A stretch of DNA of 50,293 bases from DYFC01 sp041658585. GTDB lineage: Bacteria; Nitrospirota; Thermodesulfovibrionia; Thermodesulfovibrionales; SM23-35. The position numbers were made by a program, and so were the translations under genes. Shown piece after piece: positions 15,832-24,694 of this stretch (position 1 is the stretch's first letter; each line of letters begins with the position of its first letter). Location of the stretch: the NCBI GenBank assembly GCA_041658585.1, contig JBAZZX010000018.1, positions 1 to 50,293 on the forward strand. The letters are read 5' to 3'. The notes under the pieces were generated by a model. The model saw only the letters and a list, made by a program, of their open reading frames with translations. It did not search any database and was not told the DNA's origin.

Positions 15832-16353
15832 ATGAATGACCAAGTAAAAGAAGTTAAAGATAAAATCCTTACACAATTTAATAAGGATAAAGCAAATTTA
15901 ATCCCTATCTTGCAGAAAGTTCAGGGAAAGTGGGGGTATTTGCCCGAAGAATCTATATATTATATCTCCAGATTTCTGGGAGTAACTGATAATGAGGTAC
16001 TTGGTGTTGCCACTTTTTATGCCCAATTTTGTTTTTCCCCGCCAGCTGAACACTCAATCAGGGTCTGTCTCGGAACTGCCTGTTATGTGAGAGGTGCTGA
16101 AAGGGTATTAGACAAGCTTAAAGAAAAATTAAAGATTGATGTTGGTCAGACAACCGAAGATAACAAGTTCTCTATCGATACGGTACGCTGCCTCGGCTGT
16201 TGCGCTATCGCACCAGTTATGATGATAGACGAAGAGGTACAAAGTGCGTTAACCCCAAAGAAGGCAATAAGAGTTCTTAGTAAATATGCGGCAGTAAGCA
16301 TGGAAGAAGCTCCTGCAGGAGAAGTAAAAATAACAGAGGGGAAGGAGGGGTAA
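15832..16353 (+). CDS. nuoE: NuoE-like [2Fe-2S] thioredoxin-fold subunit
   Basis: The 173-residue protein carries the N1a-type [2Fe-2S] cluster of NADH dehydrogenase modules. Ligands are C79 and C84 (VCLGTAC) and C120 and C124 (CLGCC). The N-terminal helical bundle contains KWGYLPEESIYYISRFLGV, typical of NuoE/HymA/HoxE. It begins the divergent, more A+T-rich plus-strand cluster, followed after one base by the nuoF fusion. A GGGGG lies 11 bases before the ATG. The partner could be complex I or a soluble NADH-dependent complex; the same subunit type serves bifurcating hydrogenases. Confidence 0.93.
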   Translation: MNDQVKEVKDKILTQFNKDKANLIPILQKVQGKWGYLPEESIYYISRFLGVTDNEVLGVATFYAQFCFSPPAEHSIRVCLGTACYVRGAERVLDKLKEKLKIDVGQTTEDNKFSIDTVRCLGCCAIAPVMMIDEEVQSALTPKKAIRVLSKYAAVSMEEAPAGEVKITEGKEG

Positions 16354-16354
16354 G

Positions 16355-19300
16355 ATGCAACGGCTAACCATAGAAGATTTGAAAAAGATTAATGAAAAAC
16401 ATAAAGCAACCTTCGCCTTAAAAGAAGACGGATACAAGGCAAAGGTTACTGTCCATATGGGGACATGCGGAATCACCGTTGGTGCAAAGGATGTAATGGA
16501 TGCATTAGTCGATGAGCTGGCTAAAAATAACCCCAAGAATATAATTGTTTCCTCAGCTGGCTGTGCAGGACTATGCGGCAAAGAGCCAATTGTAACAATT
16601 GAACAGTTTGGACAGGAGACAAGAAAGTATTGTGACATGAATGCTGAAAGGATGCGAAAGGTTGTTGTAGAACATCTGATTGAAGGTACCCCAGTTGAAG
16701 ATTATGCACTTCCTCCCCAAAAAGATATGGCCTTTTATAATCTACAGAACCTGCGTGTATTGAGAAATATATGGTTCATGGATCCTGAAAAGCTCGAAGA
16801 ATATATTGCAAGAGATGGTTATCTGGCTGCTGCAAAGGCACTTACTGAGATGACCCCTGAAGAAATAATAAAGGTTGTGAAAGACTCCGGTGTAAGGGGA
16901 CGAGGAGGTGCAGGCTTTCCTACAGGCATGAAATGGGAATTCTGCTCAAAGGTTAAATCTGATGTAAAATACATGCTATGTAACGGTGATGAAGGTGACC
17001 CAGGTGCATTCATGGACAGATCTGTTATGGAGGCTGATCCACACTCTGTGATTGAAGGAATGATTATAGGCGCAAAGGCAATAGGCTCACATAACGGCTA
17101 TATATACGTCAGGGCTGAATATCCATTAGCTGTAAAAAGACTCCAGTTAGCAATAGAGCAATGCTATGAGGCAGGTCTCCTTGGTAAGGATATCCTTAAC
17201 AGTGGGTTTGATCTTGATCTTAAGATATATCAGGGCGCTGGTGCATTTGTATGTGGTGAAGAGACCGCCCTCATGCGTTCTATAGAGGGAAAGCGAGGTA
17301 TGCCAAGGCCAAGACCGCCCTTTCCTGCCCATAAAGGACTATGGGAAAAACCAACAGTACTGAATAATGTCGAGACATTAGCACAGATACCAGTTATTAT
17401 TTTAAATGGTGCTGATTGGTACAGAAGCGTCGGAACCGAAAAAAGCACTGGCACCAAGGTCTTTTGCCTATCAGGCGCAATAAATAATGTTGGACTGATT
17501 GAGGTACCGATGGGCATCACTCTTAGAAGTATCGTATACGATATCGGCGGGGGGATGAAGAAAGGGAAAAAATTCAAGGCCGTCCAGATGGGTGGGCCTT
17601 CAGGAGGCTGTATTCCTGAAAGCCTGGTTGATACACCTGTCACATACGAGGATATTGTACAGACAGGTGCTATCATGGGTTCTGGTGGTATGGTATTTAT
17701 GGATGAGGATAACTGTATGGTTGGCGTTGCCAATTTCTTCCTGAATTTCACCATGGCAGAATCCTGTGGGAAATGTGTTCCCTGCCGTATCGGTACCCAA
17801 TGTATGGTAGAAACTTTAGAAAAGATAATAAGGGGAGATGGAGAACCTGAGGATATTACACGATTAGAAAAACTTTGCCAAACAGTTAGATCTGCTTCGC
17901 TCTGCGCTTTGGGTGGCACAGTCCCGAATCCAATACTTTCTACAATCAGATATTTCAGAGACGAATATGAGTCTCATATCAAATACAAAAGATGTGAGGC
18001 AATGGTCTGCAAGGAGATAATATCATCTGCCTGTCAGCACACCTGCCCCATTGGCACGGAGGTGCCTGTCTATGCAGCCTTAATAGCTCTACGACGCTAT
18101 GATGATGCAGTTCAGGTAATTAGAAAAGACAACCCTTTGCCAAGTGTATGCAGCCGAGTTTGCCACCATCCCTGTGAATCCAAATGTAAATCAGGAGAAG
18201 CCGGAAAACCTATTGCGATAAGAGCACTTAAGCGGTTTGCTACTGATCATGGCTTGAAAACAGGCCTTAAACTACCATTTCAACCCAAAGATCCAAAAAA
18301 TCAAAAAGTTGCCATTATAGGTTCAGGCCCAGCCGGGCTCTCAGCAGGTTATTTCCTTTCACTGGAAGGATACGATGTTACTATCTTTGAAGCTAAGCCC
18401 GTTATTGGTGGCATGCTCAGGATAGCCATAGCTGAATATCGATTGCCCAGAGAAGAACTTGATGCTGATATTAAGGCCATCAAAGAGGCTGGGGTAAAAT
18501 TTCAGACAAACACTGCACTCGGGAAAGATATCTCTATTGACAGTCTTTTCAGGGATGGATATAAAGCCATATTTATTTCGGTCGGAGCCCATAGGTCAAT
18601 AGATCTGGGCATCCCCGGTGAGGATACCGAAGGAGTCTTACCTTCATTGAAATTTCTTGAAGCAGTAAATCTGAGGAAAGATGTCAGTGTTGGCAAAAGG
18701 GTCGGGGTTATTGGAGGTGGAAATGCTGCTGTGGACGCTGCAAGGGCTGCCCATCGTCTTCCCGGCGTAGAGAAGGTTACCCTAATTTATAGAAGGACAA
18801 GGGCAGAGATGCCTGCATTTAAAGAGGAGGTTGATGCAACAGTTGAAGAAGGCATTGACATACAATTTCTGACCGCACCAACCAGGGTTTTAACTCAAAA
18901 TGGAAAACTTACAGGCATTGAATGTATCCGTATGGAACTGGGAGAACCAGATGCAAGCCGAAGAAGGAAACCCGTACCCATCAAAGGTTCTGAATTTTCC
19001 ATCGAGTTAGACACATTGATAAAGGCAATTGGAGAACAACCAGATGTTTCCTTCCTTCAGGAGCAGGGGCTTGATATCGCTGAAAGGAATACAATAGTTG
19101 TTGACCCTGAGACTTTAGCCACATCAAAAGAAGGTGTCTTTGCCGGTGGAGATGCGGTGACAGGGTCAAAGACCGTTATACATGCTATCAGCGCTGGGAA
19201 AATAGCAGCCTCATCCATTGATAAATTTTTAAGAGGGGAAAGCTTAGAAAGAGGATACAAGGTAACCAGACCCTCGATGTATATTGAACCGGTTGAGCTG

Positions 19301-19543
19301 ACTGATGAGGAAATAGAGAAGGCTGACCGGCCCGAGATGCCACAATTAACTCCGGAAGATAGGGTCAAAAACTTTAAAGAGATAGAGTTAGGTCTCACAG
19401 AAGAGATGGCAGTTAAGGAGGCAAAACGTTGTCTTAGATGTGAGTTAGGAACTACCGAAGGTATACTGGCAATGCAGGAAATGCGGGAAAAGAAAAAAAT
19501 AGCATTAGAACTAGATAAGGTAGGAGGAAGTAAAAAATGTTAA
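16355..19543 (+). CDS. nuoF: NuoF fused to a GltD-like FAD/NAD(P) oxidoreductase
   Basis: At 1,062 residues this is about 2.4 times a normal NuoF. A thioredoxin-like segment (about 30-105) has C38, C70 and C74. The NuoF body follows: the GRGGAGFP nucleotide motif near 181, the FMN/NADH region to about 390, and the ESCGKCVPCRIGT [4Fe-4S] ligands near 469-481, with a further Cys in SLCALGG. From about residue 555 it becomes a GltD/NfnB-type module: Cys-rich CQHTCPIGTEVP near 560, VCSRVCHHPCESKC, then Rossmann motifs GSGPAG near 656 and GGGNAAVDAA near 786, and FAGGDAVTG near 930. The module normally holds two [4Fe-4S] clusters, FAD and an NAD(P)H site. A second nucleotide site suggests electron exchange between two pyridine nucleotides, or confurcation. 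NuoG overlaps its end by 7 bases. Confidence 0.93.
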   Translation: MQRLTIEDLKKINEKHKATFALKEDGYKAKVTVHMGTCGITVGAKDVMDALVDELAKNNPKNIIVSSAGCAGLCGKEPIVTIEQFGQETRKYCDMNAERMRKVVVEHLIEGTPVEDYALPPQKDMAFYNLQNLRVLRNIWFMDPEKLEEYIARDGYLAAAKALTEMTPEEIIKVVKDSGVRGRGGAGFPTGMKWEFCSKVKSDVKYMLCNGDEGDPGAFMDRSVMEADPHSVIEGMIIGAKAIGSHNGYIYVRAEYPLAVKRLQLAIEQCYEAGLLGKDILNSGFDLDLKIYQGAGAFVCGEETALMRSIEGKRGMPRPRPPFPAHKGLWEKPTVLNNVETLAQIPVIILNGADWYRSVGTEKSTGTKVFCLSGAINNVGLIEVPMGITLRSIVYDIGGGMKKGKKFKAVQMGGPSGGCIPESLVDTPVTYEDIVQTGAIMGSGGMVFMDEDNCMVGVANFFLNFTMAESCGKCVPCRIGTQCMVETLEKIIRGDGEPEDITRLEKLCQTVRSASLCALGGTVPNPILSTIRYFRDEYESHIKYKRCEAMVCKEIISSACQHTCPIGTEVPVYAALIALRRYDDAVQVIRKDNPLPSVCSRVCHHPCESKCKSGEAGKPIAIRALKRFATDHGLKTGLKLPFQPKDPKNQKVAIIGSGPAGLSAGYFLSLEGYDVTIFEAKPVIGGMLRIAIAEYRLPREELDADIKAIKEAGVKFQTNTALGKDISIDSLFRDGYKAIFISVGAHRSIDLGIPGEDTEGVLPSLKFLEAVNLRKDVSVGKRVGVIGGGNAAVDAARAAHRLPGVEKVTLIYRRTRAEMPAFKEEVDATVEEGIDIQFLTAPTRVLTQNGKLTGIECIRMELGEPDASRRRKPVPIKGSEFSIELDTLIKAIGEQPDVSFLQEQGLDIAERNTIVVDPETLATSKEGVFAGGDAVTGSKTVIHAISAGKIAASSIDKFLRGESLERGYKVTRPSMYIEPVELTDEEIEKADRPEMPQLTPEDRVKNFKEIELGLTEEMAVKEAKRCLRCELGTTEGILAMQEMREKKKIALELDKVGGSKKC

Positions 19544-22119
19544 AGCTAACCATAAACGGTAATTCAATAGAAGTCGAAGAGGGGAAGACCGTACTGGAGG
19601 CTGCTCAAAAGGGTAATATTTATATCCCTACCTTATGCGCTCACCCGGACCTGCCACCTTACGGGGCTTGCCGGATGTGTCTTGTAGAGATCGAGGGGGT
19701 AAGGGGTTATCCTCCCGCCTGTACTACCCCGGCATCTGACAAAATGGTGGTCAAGACTGATACACCAGTGATTAAACAGCTCAGGTTAGATGTTCTTGAA
19801 CTTATTCTTTCACAACACCCTCATAGCTGCTTGATATGCGAAAAAAGACAAGAATGCGATAAGCATAAAGAGTACAGGGAATGTATTCAAAAGGTAGGGA
19901 TTACAACAGGATGCAAGTTCTGCCCAAAAGACAGACAATGCGAACTACAGGAGGTAGTAGATAAATTAGGGCTAAAAGAGATCAGCCTTCCTATACATTA
20001 TAAGGGCTTCTTAGTGGAAAAGAGAGATCCTTTCTATAACCGTGATTATAACCTCTGTATTCTCTGTGGAAGGTGTGTAAGGGTTTGTCATGAGATACGA
20101 GGTGCAGGAACACTTTCTTTCCTTTACCGGGGGCCACAGGCTATTGTGGGAACAGCTTATAATAGAAACCTTATTCAAGCAGGCTGCCATTTCTGCGGTG
20201 CTTGTGTAACAGTCTGCCCCACAGGTGCCCTTTCAGAAAGGATAAGCAGGTGGGATGGCCCCCCGGATCACTCAATAGTAACTACCTGCTCATATTGCGG
20301 GATAGGATGCCAGCTTCAATTCCAGGTAAAGAATGGAAAGATAATCAAGACCCTCCCAGAGGCAGATCAATTAATAAATAAAGGACAGGCATGTGCTAAA
20401 GGACGTTTTTCAGTAGTAGAATTTGTCCATCATAGAGAGCGGCTCACTTCTCCTTTTATAAAAAAGGATGGGAAATTAAAAAAGGCTGGGTGGAATGAGG
20501 CCCTTGATTTTGCCGCAGAAAATCTTACTAAATACAAAGGAGAGCAATTTGCCCTGCTATCCTCATCACATTGTACGAATGAAGATAATTATATAGCTCA
20601 GAAATTTACCCGTCTTGTTATGGGAACCAATAATGTAGACACCTCGGGCCGGTTCTTTTATGGAAATTCACTTCCGGGTATTACTCAACTTTTATTAGAA
20701 GCAAAGTCGATTTCAGATATCCGAAATGCACATGGTATCCTATCACTGGGAATGGCTACAGTACTCACTTATTCTATTATCGTTCCAGAGGTAAAAAAGG
20801 CGGTGGATCAAGGAGCTACACTTATAACTGCAGAGCCCCTGGATAACAATTTAGACTGTTTCTCCTCTTTTAATCTCCAGCCCCGGCCTGGTACTGAGTT
20901 AGAATTACTCCTTGGGATGATAAAGTTAATAGTTGATGAGGGATGGTTTATTGAGAGTAATTGGAAAGATATTGCATCATTAAAAGAGTCTTTAAATGAT
21001 TTCGATTTGGATACCTGCGAGAAGGTTACCGGTATTACCAGGGATAAATTGACTATCGCTGCCCGGGTAATAGCAACTCAAAAACCATTTATTATAATCT
21101 TGGGCCCTAGCATCGGACAATATACTGACGGGATAAAGATCATGCATGCAGTAGCAAACCTTATTGGATTGACCGGGGCAGGCATCATCCCATTTATATC
21201 GCAAAATAATGCCTTTGGGGCATGGTATATGGGTTCACTGCCTAACATGTATCCTGGATTTCTTTCGGTTACCGATCCTGATGCCAGAAAAAAAATAGAA
21301 GTCTTCTGGGGACAGAATCTTCCTGCCAGACCCGGGATCGAGGTAGCTGAAATTCTTAACAGGTCAAGGGATAATAATAAATTTAGGTGCCTTTATCTAA
21401 TAGGCAGGGATCCCTTCTTAAAAAGCCCTGATTCTGGATTTCTAATTGTACATGATATTTTCCTGTCAAACCATAACAAAGATGCTGATGTTGTCTTTCC
21501 CTCAGTTAGCTTAGCAGAAACAGAGGGAACTTATATAAATATGGAAGGTAGAATACAGCAGGTAAAAAAAGTCATAGAGCCCATTGGACAGTCTAAACCA
21601 GATTGGTGGATAATTTGCGAGTTGGCTAAAAGGCTTCAGGGGAAAGGGTTTGAATACAAGGATTCTTCTGCAATCGCAGAGGAGATTTCTCGCCTTATAC
21701 CTGATTTTCCGTCTTACAAAAGCTTTGAAAGAAAAAAGTTAGTTTTACCAGGTATGGAAAAGAAATTTGTACCTATAGAATATAAGGGGAAAGAGATGCC
21801 TTATGAGGATTATCCACTTACCTTGATTATAGAATATGGGCTACACTCTTATAAAAATACCTCTCTAAGAAGTAAGGTGGGCGGAATGTGGGCATTATCA
21901 GATGAGGGTAAAGTTAAGATAAACATTGATGATGCAGTTAAGCTGGGCATATCTGAGGGTGAAGAGATAAGGATGAACTCTCATCATGGCGAGATTACAG
22001 CCCATGCTAAATTGACCCAAGCTGTTCCTCAAGGAATAGCCCTTTATATTCAGGACCCGCAAACTGGTCTTAGCGGTTTCGATATCAATCCATGTATGGT
22101 AAAAATAAGAAAATTATAG
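19537..22119 (+). CDS. nuoG: NuoG-like iron-sulfur protein with a degenerate formate-dehydrogenase-like domain
   Basis: The 860-residue protein begins with a [2Fe-2S] ferredoxin (C34, C45, C48, C62), a His-Cys3 cluster (H94, C98, C101, C107), an extra Cys group (C126, C129, C135) and two [4Fe-4S] sets (C174-C184 and C217-C227). A CSYCGIGC motif (C251, C254, C258) opens a molybdopterin oxidoreductase-type domain that runs to the end. Where E. coli FdhF has RVUH (Sec140, His141), this protein reads R372-F-F374-Y375 in the matching NNVD...GRFFYGNS block. The catalytic Cys/Sec and His are therefore absent by my alignment. It probably serves as an electron-wiring scaffold, as in complex I. It could be mistaken for a formate dehydrogenase alpha subunit. 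Confidence 0.9.
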   Translation: MLKLTINGNSIEVEEGKTVLEAAQKGNIYIPTLCAHPDLPPYGACRMCLVEIEGVRGYPPACTTPASDKMVVKTDTPVIKQLRLDVLELILSQHPHSCLICEKRQECDKHKEYRECIQKVGITTGCKFCPKDRQCELQEVVDKLGLKEISLPIHYKGFLVEKRDPFYNRDYNLCILCGRCVRVCHEIRGAGTLSFLYRGPQAIVGTAYNRNLIQAGCHFCGACVTVCPTGALSERISRWDGPPDHSIVTTCSYCGIGCQLQFQVKNGKIIKTLPEADQLINKGQACAKGRFSVVEFVHHRERLTSPFIKKDGKLKKAGWNEALDFAAENLTKYKGEQFALLSSSHCTNEDNYIAQKFTRLVMGTNNVDTSGRFFYGNSLPGITQLLLEAKSISDIRNAHGILSLGMATVLTYSIIVPEVKKAVDQGATLITAEPLDNNLDCFSSFNLQPRPGTELELLLGMIKLIVDEGWFIESNWKDIASLKESLNDFDLDTCEKVTGITRDKLTIAARVIATQKPFIIILGPSIGQYTDGIKIMHAVANLIGLTGAGIIPFISQNNAFGAWYMGSLPNMYPGFLSVTDPDARKKIEVFWGQNLPARPGIEVAEILNRSRDNNKFRCLYLIGRDPFLKSPDSGFLIVHDIFLSNHNKDADVVFPSVSLAETEGTYINMEGRIQQVKKVIEPIGQSKPDWWIICELAKRLQGKGFEYKDSSAIAEEISRLIPDFPSYKSFERKKLVLPGMEKKFVPIEYKGKEMPYEDYPLTLIIEYGLHSYKNTSLRSKVGGMWALSDEGKVKINIDDAVKLGISEGEEIRMNSHHGEITAHAKLTQAVPQGIALYIQDPQTGLSGFDINPCMVKIRKL

Positions 22120-22134
22120 AGATTAGGAGGAAAG

Positions 22135-22989
22135 ATGTATAAAATTCTTGCTCGGCAGATGATAGTCCCTAATATGCACCTCTTAAAAGTGTATTCACCT
22201 GATATAGCCAGAAAGGCTAAACCTGGCAATTTCGTTTTATTAATACCTGATGAAAATGGTGAAAGGATTCCCCTTACTATATCTGACTGGGATACAAAAG
22301 AGGGATCAGTTACCTCAATATTTATGGAAGTAGGGGCTACCACTAGTAAATTAGCACAATTGAACGCCGGAGATTCAATAAATGCCCATGTTGGCCCACT
22401 GGGGCTGCCCACGGAGATTAAAAACTTTGGGACCGTAGTATGCGCCGGTGGCTGTTACGGTATCGGAGGTATCTATCCCATTGTTAAGGCATTAAAAGAG
22501 GCGGGGAATCAGGTTATTTCCGTTATCGAGTCCCGGAGTAATTTTCTCATTTACTGGGATGATAAGTTGAAATCTGTTTCTGACCAACTTTATATTATTA
22601 CAAGGGATGGCTCCCGTGGAATTAAAGGGCATATTACTCATGTCCTCGAAAAAATATTAAGGGAAAAGAAGGTAGACAGGGTTATTGCTATAGGGTGTAC
22701 CTATATGATGATGCTCAGTGCAGAGTCCACTCGGCCATTTGAGGTTAAGACCATGGTAAGTCTTAACCCTATCATGCTTGATGGGACGGGTATGTGCGGG
22801 GTTTGTCAGGTATTAATAGGAGGGGAAACAAGATTTGCCTGTGTTGACGGCCCTGAATTTGACGGACATAAAGTGGATTGGAATAAACTCTTCGCCCGCA
22901 AAGAGGTATATATAAACGAAGAGAGAGAAGCTCTGCGAATGCATGAATGTTGGAGTTATCCTGTTAATATTCCTGTAGAAAGTTTATAG
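22135..22989 (+). CDS. NfnA/SudB-like FAD-NAD(P) reductase subunit with a [2Fe-2S] cluster
   Basis: The 284-residue protein is of the ferredoxin-NADP reductase superfamily used as the small subunit of NfnAB and sulfide dehydrogenase, and related to PyrK. An N-terminal FAD barrel contains ERIPLTISDWD (about residues 43-53). A nucleotide-binding part starts at CAGGCYGIGGIYPI (about 103-116). Near the C-terminus (about 221-236) GMCGVCQVLIGG and FACVDGPEFDG hold the Cys ligands of the [2Fe-2S] cluster. A GGAGGAAAG site precedes the ATG, 15 bases after nuoG. With the next gene it would form an NfnAB-type pair, known to bifurcate electrons between NADH, NADPH and ferredoxin. Confidence 0.9.
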   Translation: MYKILARQMIVPNMHLLKVYSPDIARKAKPGNFVLLIPDENGERIPLTISDWDTKEGSVTSIFMEVGATTSKLAQLNAGDSINAHVGPLGLPTEIKNFGTVVCAGGCYGIGGIYPIVKALKEAGNQVISVIESRSNFLIYWDDKLKSVSDQLYIITRDGSRGIKGHITHVLEKILREKKVDRVIAIGCTYMMMLSAESTRPFEVKTMVSLNPIMLDGTGMCGVCQVLIGGETRFACVDGPEFDGHKVDWNKLFARKEVYINEEREALRMHECWSYPVNIPVESL

Positions 22990-23002
22990 GAGTTAGCAGA
23001 AG

Positions 23003-23053
23003 ATGATAGGGTTTGCCATAGATGGCAAAAATAGAAGGAAAAGCGGGGGTTAA
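23003..23053 (+). other. 16-codon frame over a perfect 8-bp inverted repeat
   Basis: The 66-base gap between the two Nfn-like genes holds TTTGCCAT-AG-ATGGCAAA (23012-23029), a perfect palindrome with a 2-base loop. It lies in a frame of 16 codons starting MIGFAIDGKN, with AGGAG 11 bases ahead. The start resembles N-termini of [2Fe-2S] NuoG or hydrogenase-type proteins, so it may be a relic. An attenuation hairpin is another option. Both readings are weak. Confidence 0.2.
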
Positions 23054-23055
23054 TT

Positions 23056-24504
23056 ATGGGAGAGAAAATAGAGCCTAAAAGCGAAGATAAAAAGATAAAG
23101 AAAAGAGTTAAGATGAGGGAGCAGGACCCGCTGGAGAGGGCCGGGAATGTTCTGGAGGTTCCTTACGGGTATACACCTGACGAGGCAGTAGAGGAAGCAT
23201 CCAGATGTCTAACCTGCAAAAAGCCTGGATGTAGAAATGGCTGTCCTGTAGAGGTGGATATACCCTCATTTATAAGTCTAATTAAAGAGGGAAAATTTAT
23301 AGAAGCCGCTCATACGATTAAGAAGAAAAATGCATTGCCTGCTGTCTGTGGAAGGGTCTGCCCTCAGGAGATTCAATGTGAATCTTTATGCATACTTGGG
23401 AAGAAAGGTGAGCCTGTAGCAATTGGCAACCTCGAAAGATTCGCCGCTGATTACGAGAGAGAAAAAGGCGAGATAAAGGTTCCTGAGAAACCAAAGCCCA
23501 CTGGCAGGAAAGTCGTCGTAATAGGGTCCGGGCCTGGTGGTTTAACCTGTGCGGCTGACTTAATACAGTCAGGCCATCAGGTTACCTTATTCGAGGCATT
23601 ACACAAACCAGGTGGGGTTTTGATTTATGGCATACCAGAATTCAGACTTCCAAAGGCAATAGTAGAAAGAGAGGTTGAATATATAAAAAAGCTGGGAGTT
23701 GAACTTGTGCTTAATGCAGTGATTGGGAAACTCCATACCGTTGATGAATTATTGACCGATAAGGGATATGATGCCTGTTTTATTTGCATAGGTGCAGGTT
23801 TACCCATGTTTATGGGAATACCAGGGGAAAATCTAAATGGCATTTACTCTGCCAATGAATTTCTGACAAGGGCTAATCTAATGAAGGCATATCTTTTTCC
23901 CGAGTATGATACACCAATAAAGAGAGGCAGAAATGTTGCTGTATTTGGTGGTGGAAATGTTGCCATGGATGCAGCAAGGATAGCCTTAAGGCTCGGTGCA
24001 GAAAAGGTCTATCTTATATACAGACGCTCTGAGGCTGAGATGCCTGCAAGAAAGGCAGAAGTCCACCACGCGCATGAGGAAGGGATAGAATTTTTATTCT
24101 TAACAAATCCAACAAGATTTATTGATGATGGCAAGGGAAATGTTTGCGGGGTTGAATGTTTAAAGATGGAATTGGGAGAGCCTGATGAATCTGGCAGGAG
24201 AAGACCAATTCCTGTTAAAGGTAGTGAATTACAGATCGAAATAGATGTAGCAATCCCTGCGCTTGGGACAAGGGCAAATCCTCTTTTAACTAAAACTATG
24301 CCGAATTTAAAATTAAACAAGAAGGGATATATCATAGCTGAAGAAGGAACAGGCATGACTTATAAACAGGGGGTTTTTGCAGGTGGAGATATAGTTACAG
24401 GGTCTGCAACTGTAATCTCAGCTATGGGCGCAGGAAAAAAGGCAGCAAAAGCAATTAATGAATATTTAAAGTGGAAATTCTGGGATACGGGGAAGTTAGG
24501 CTAA
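23056..24504 (+). CDS. NfnB/SudA/GltD-like FAD oxidoreductase
   Basis: The 482-residue protein resembles the large subunit of NfnAB and the homotetrameric glutamate synthase small subunit. Cys ligands appear in CLTCKKPGCRNGCPVEVDIP (about residues 52-71) and CGRVCPQEIQCESLC (about 100-114), for two [4Fe-4S] clusters. FAD and NAD(P) motifs are GSGPGGLTCA (about 158) and GGGNVAMDAARIALRLG (about 298-314). FAGGDIVTG lies near the end. It is paralogous to the C-terminal half of the NuoF fusion, with shared blocks such as LIYRR.EAEMPA. It ends the plus-strand redox cluster. Glutamate synthase is unlikely, as no large subunit gene adjoins. Confidence 0.9.
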   Translation: MGEKIEPKSEDKKIKKRVKMREQDPLERAGNVLEVPYGYTPDEAVEEASRCLTCKKPGCRNGCPVEVDIPSFISLIKEGKFIEAAHTIKKKNALPAVCGRVCPQEIQCESLCILGKKGEPVAIGNLERFAADYEREKGEIKVPEKPKPTGRKVVVIGSGPGGLTCAADLIQSGHQVTLFEALHKPGGVLIYGIPEFRLPKAIVEREVEYIKKLGVELVLNAVIGKLHTVDELLTDKGYDACFICIGAGLPMFMGIPGENLNGIYSANEFLTRANLMKAYLFPEYDTPIKRGRNVAVFGGGNVAMDAARIALRLGAEKVYLIYRRSEAEMPARKAEVHHAHEEGIEFLFLTNPTRFIDDGKGNVCGVECLKMELGEPDESGRRRPIPVKGSELQIEIDVAIPALGTRANPLLTKTMPNLKLNKKGYIIAEEGTGMTYKQGVFAGGDIVTGSATVISAMGAGKKAAKAINEYLKWKFWDTGKLG

Positions 24505-24519
24505 ATAATATTTAGTAAC

Positions 24520-24609
24520 TGGCGGAGGGGCAGGGATTCGAACCCTGGGTGAGGTTGCCCCCACAACGATTTTCGAGACCGTCCCGTTCAACCGCTCCGG
24601 CACCCCTCC
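24520..24609 (-). tRNA. tRNA-Ser (CGA)
   Basis: The complement folds as a 90-nt class II tRNA. Acceptor GGAGGGG pairs with CCCCTCC, the discriminator is G and CCA is encoded. The anticodon stem is ACGGT/ATCGT (one G-T pair) around loop CTCGAAA, so the anticodon is CGA, reading UCG codons. The variable arm is long, as in tRNA-Ser, and the T arm is CAGGG-TTCGAAT-CCCTG. It is transcribed opposite to the redox cluster. Confidence 0.95.
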
Positions 24610-24652
24610 AATTTTTCTATTTTACCTTAAAGATAATACCATGACGGGCTTC

Positions 24653-24694
24653 TTAACCCGAAAAATGCAATTAAAATGTCAGTTTTGGGGTTAA
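24653..24694. repeat. TTAACCCG palindromic element over the xseB stop
   Basis: TTAACCCGAAAA at 24653-24664 matches inverted TTTTGGGGTTAA at 24683-24694 with one mismatch. The right arm contains the xseB stop codon. The interior, TGCAATTAAAATGTCAG, is nearly repeated at about 39090-39106, directly after another stop codon. It may act as a transcription terminator for xseB or may be a small mobile palindrome. Confidence 0.6.

Noticed and set aside
19537..22119. Active formate dehydrogenase alpha subunit
   Set aside because: The catalytic Cys/Sec-His pair is replaced by Phe-Tyr, and the gene sits with nuoE and nuoF.
23056..24504. Glutamate synthase small subunit
   Set aside because: No large subunit gene is nearby; pairing with an NfnA-like gene fits NfnB/SudA better.
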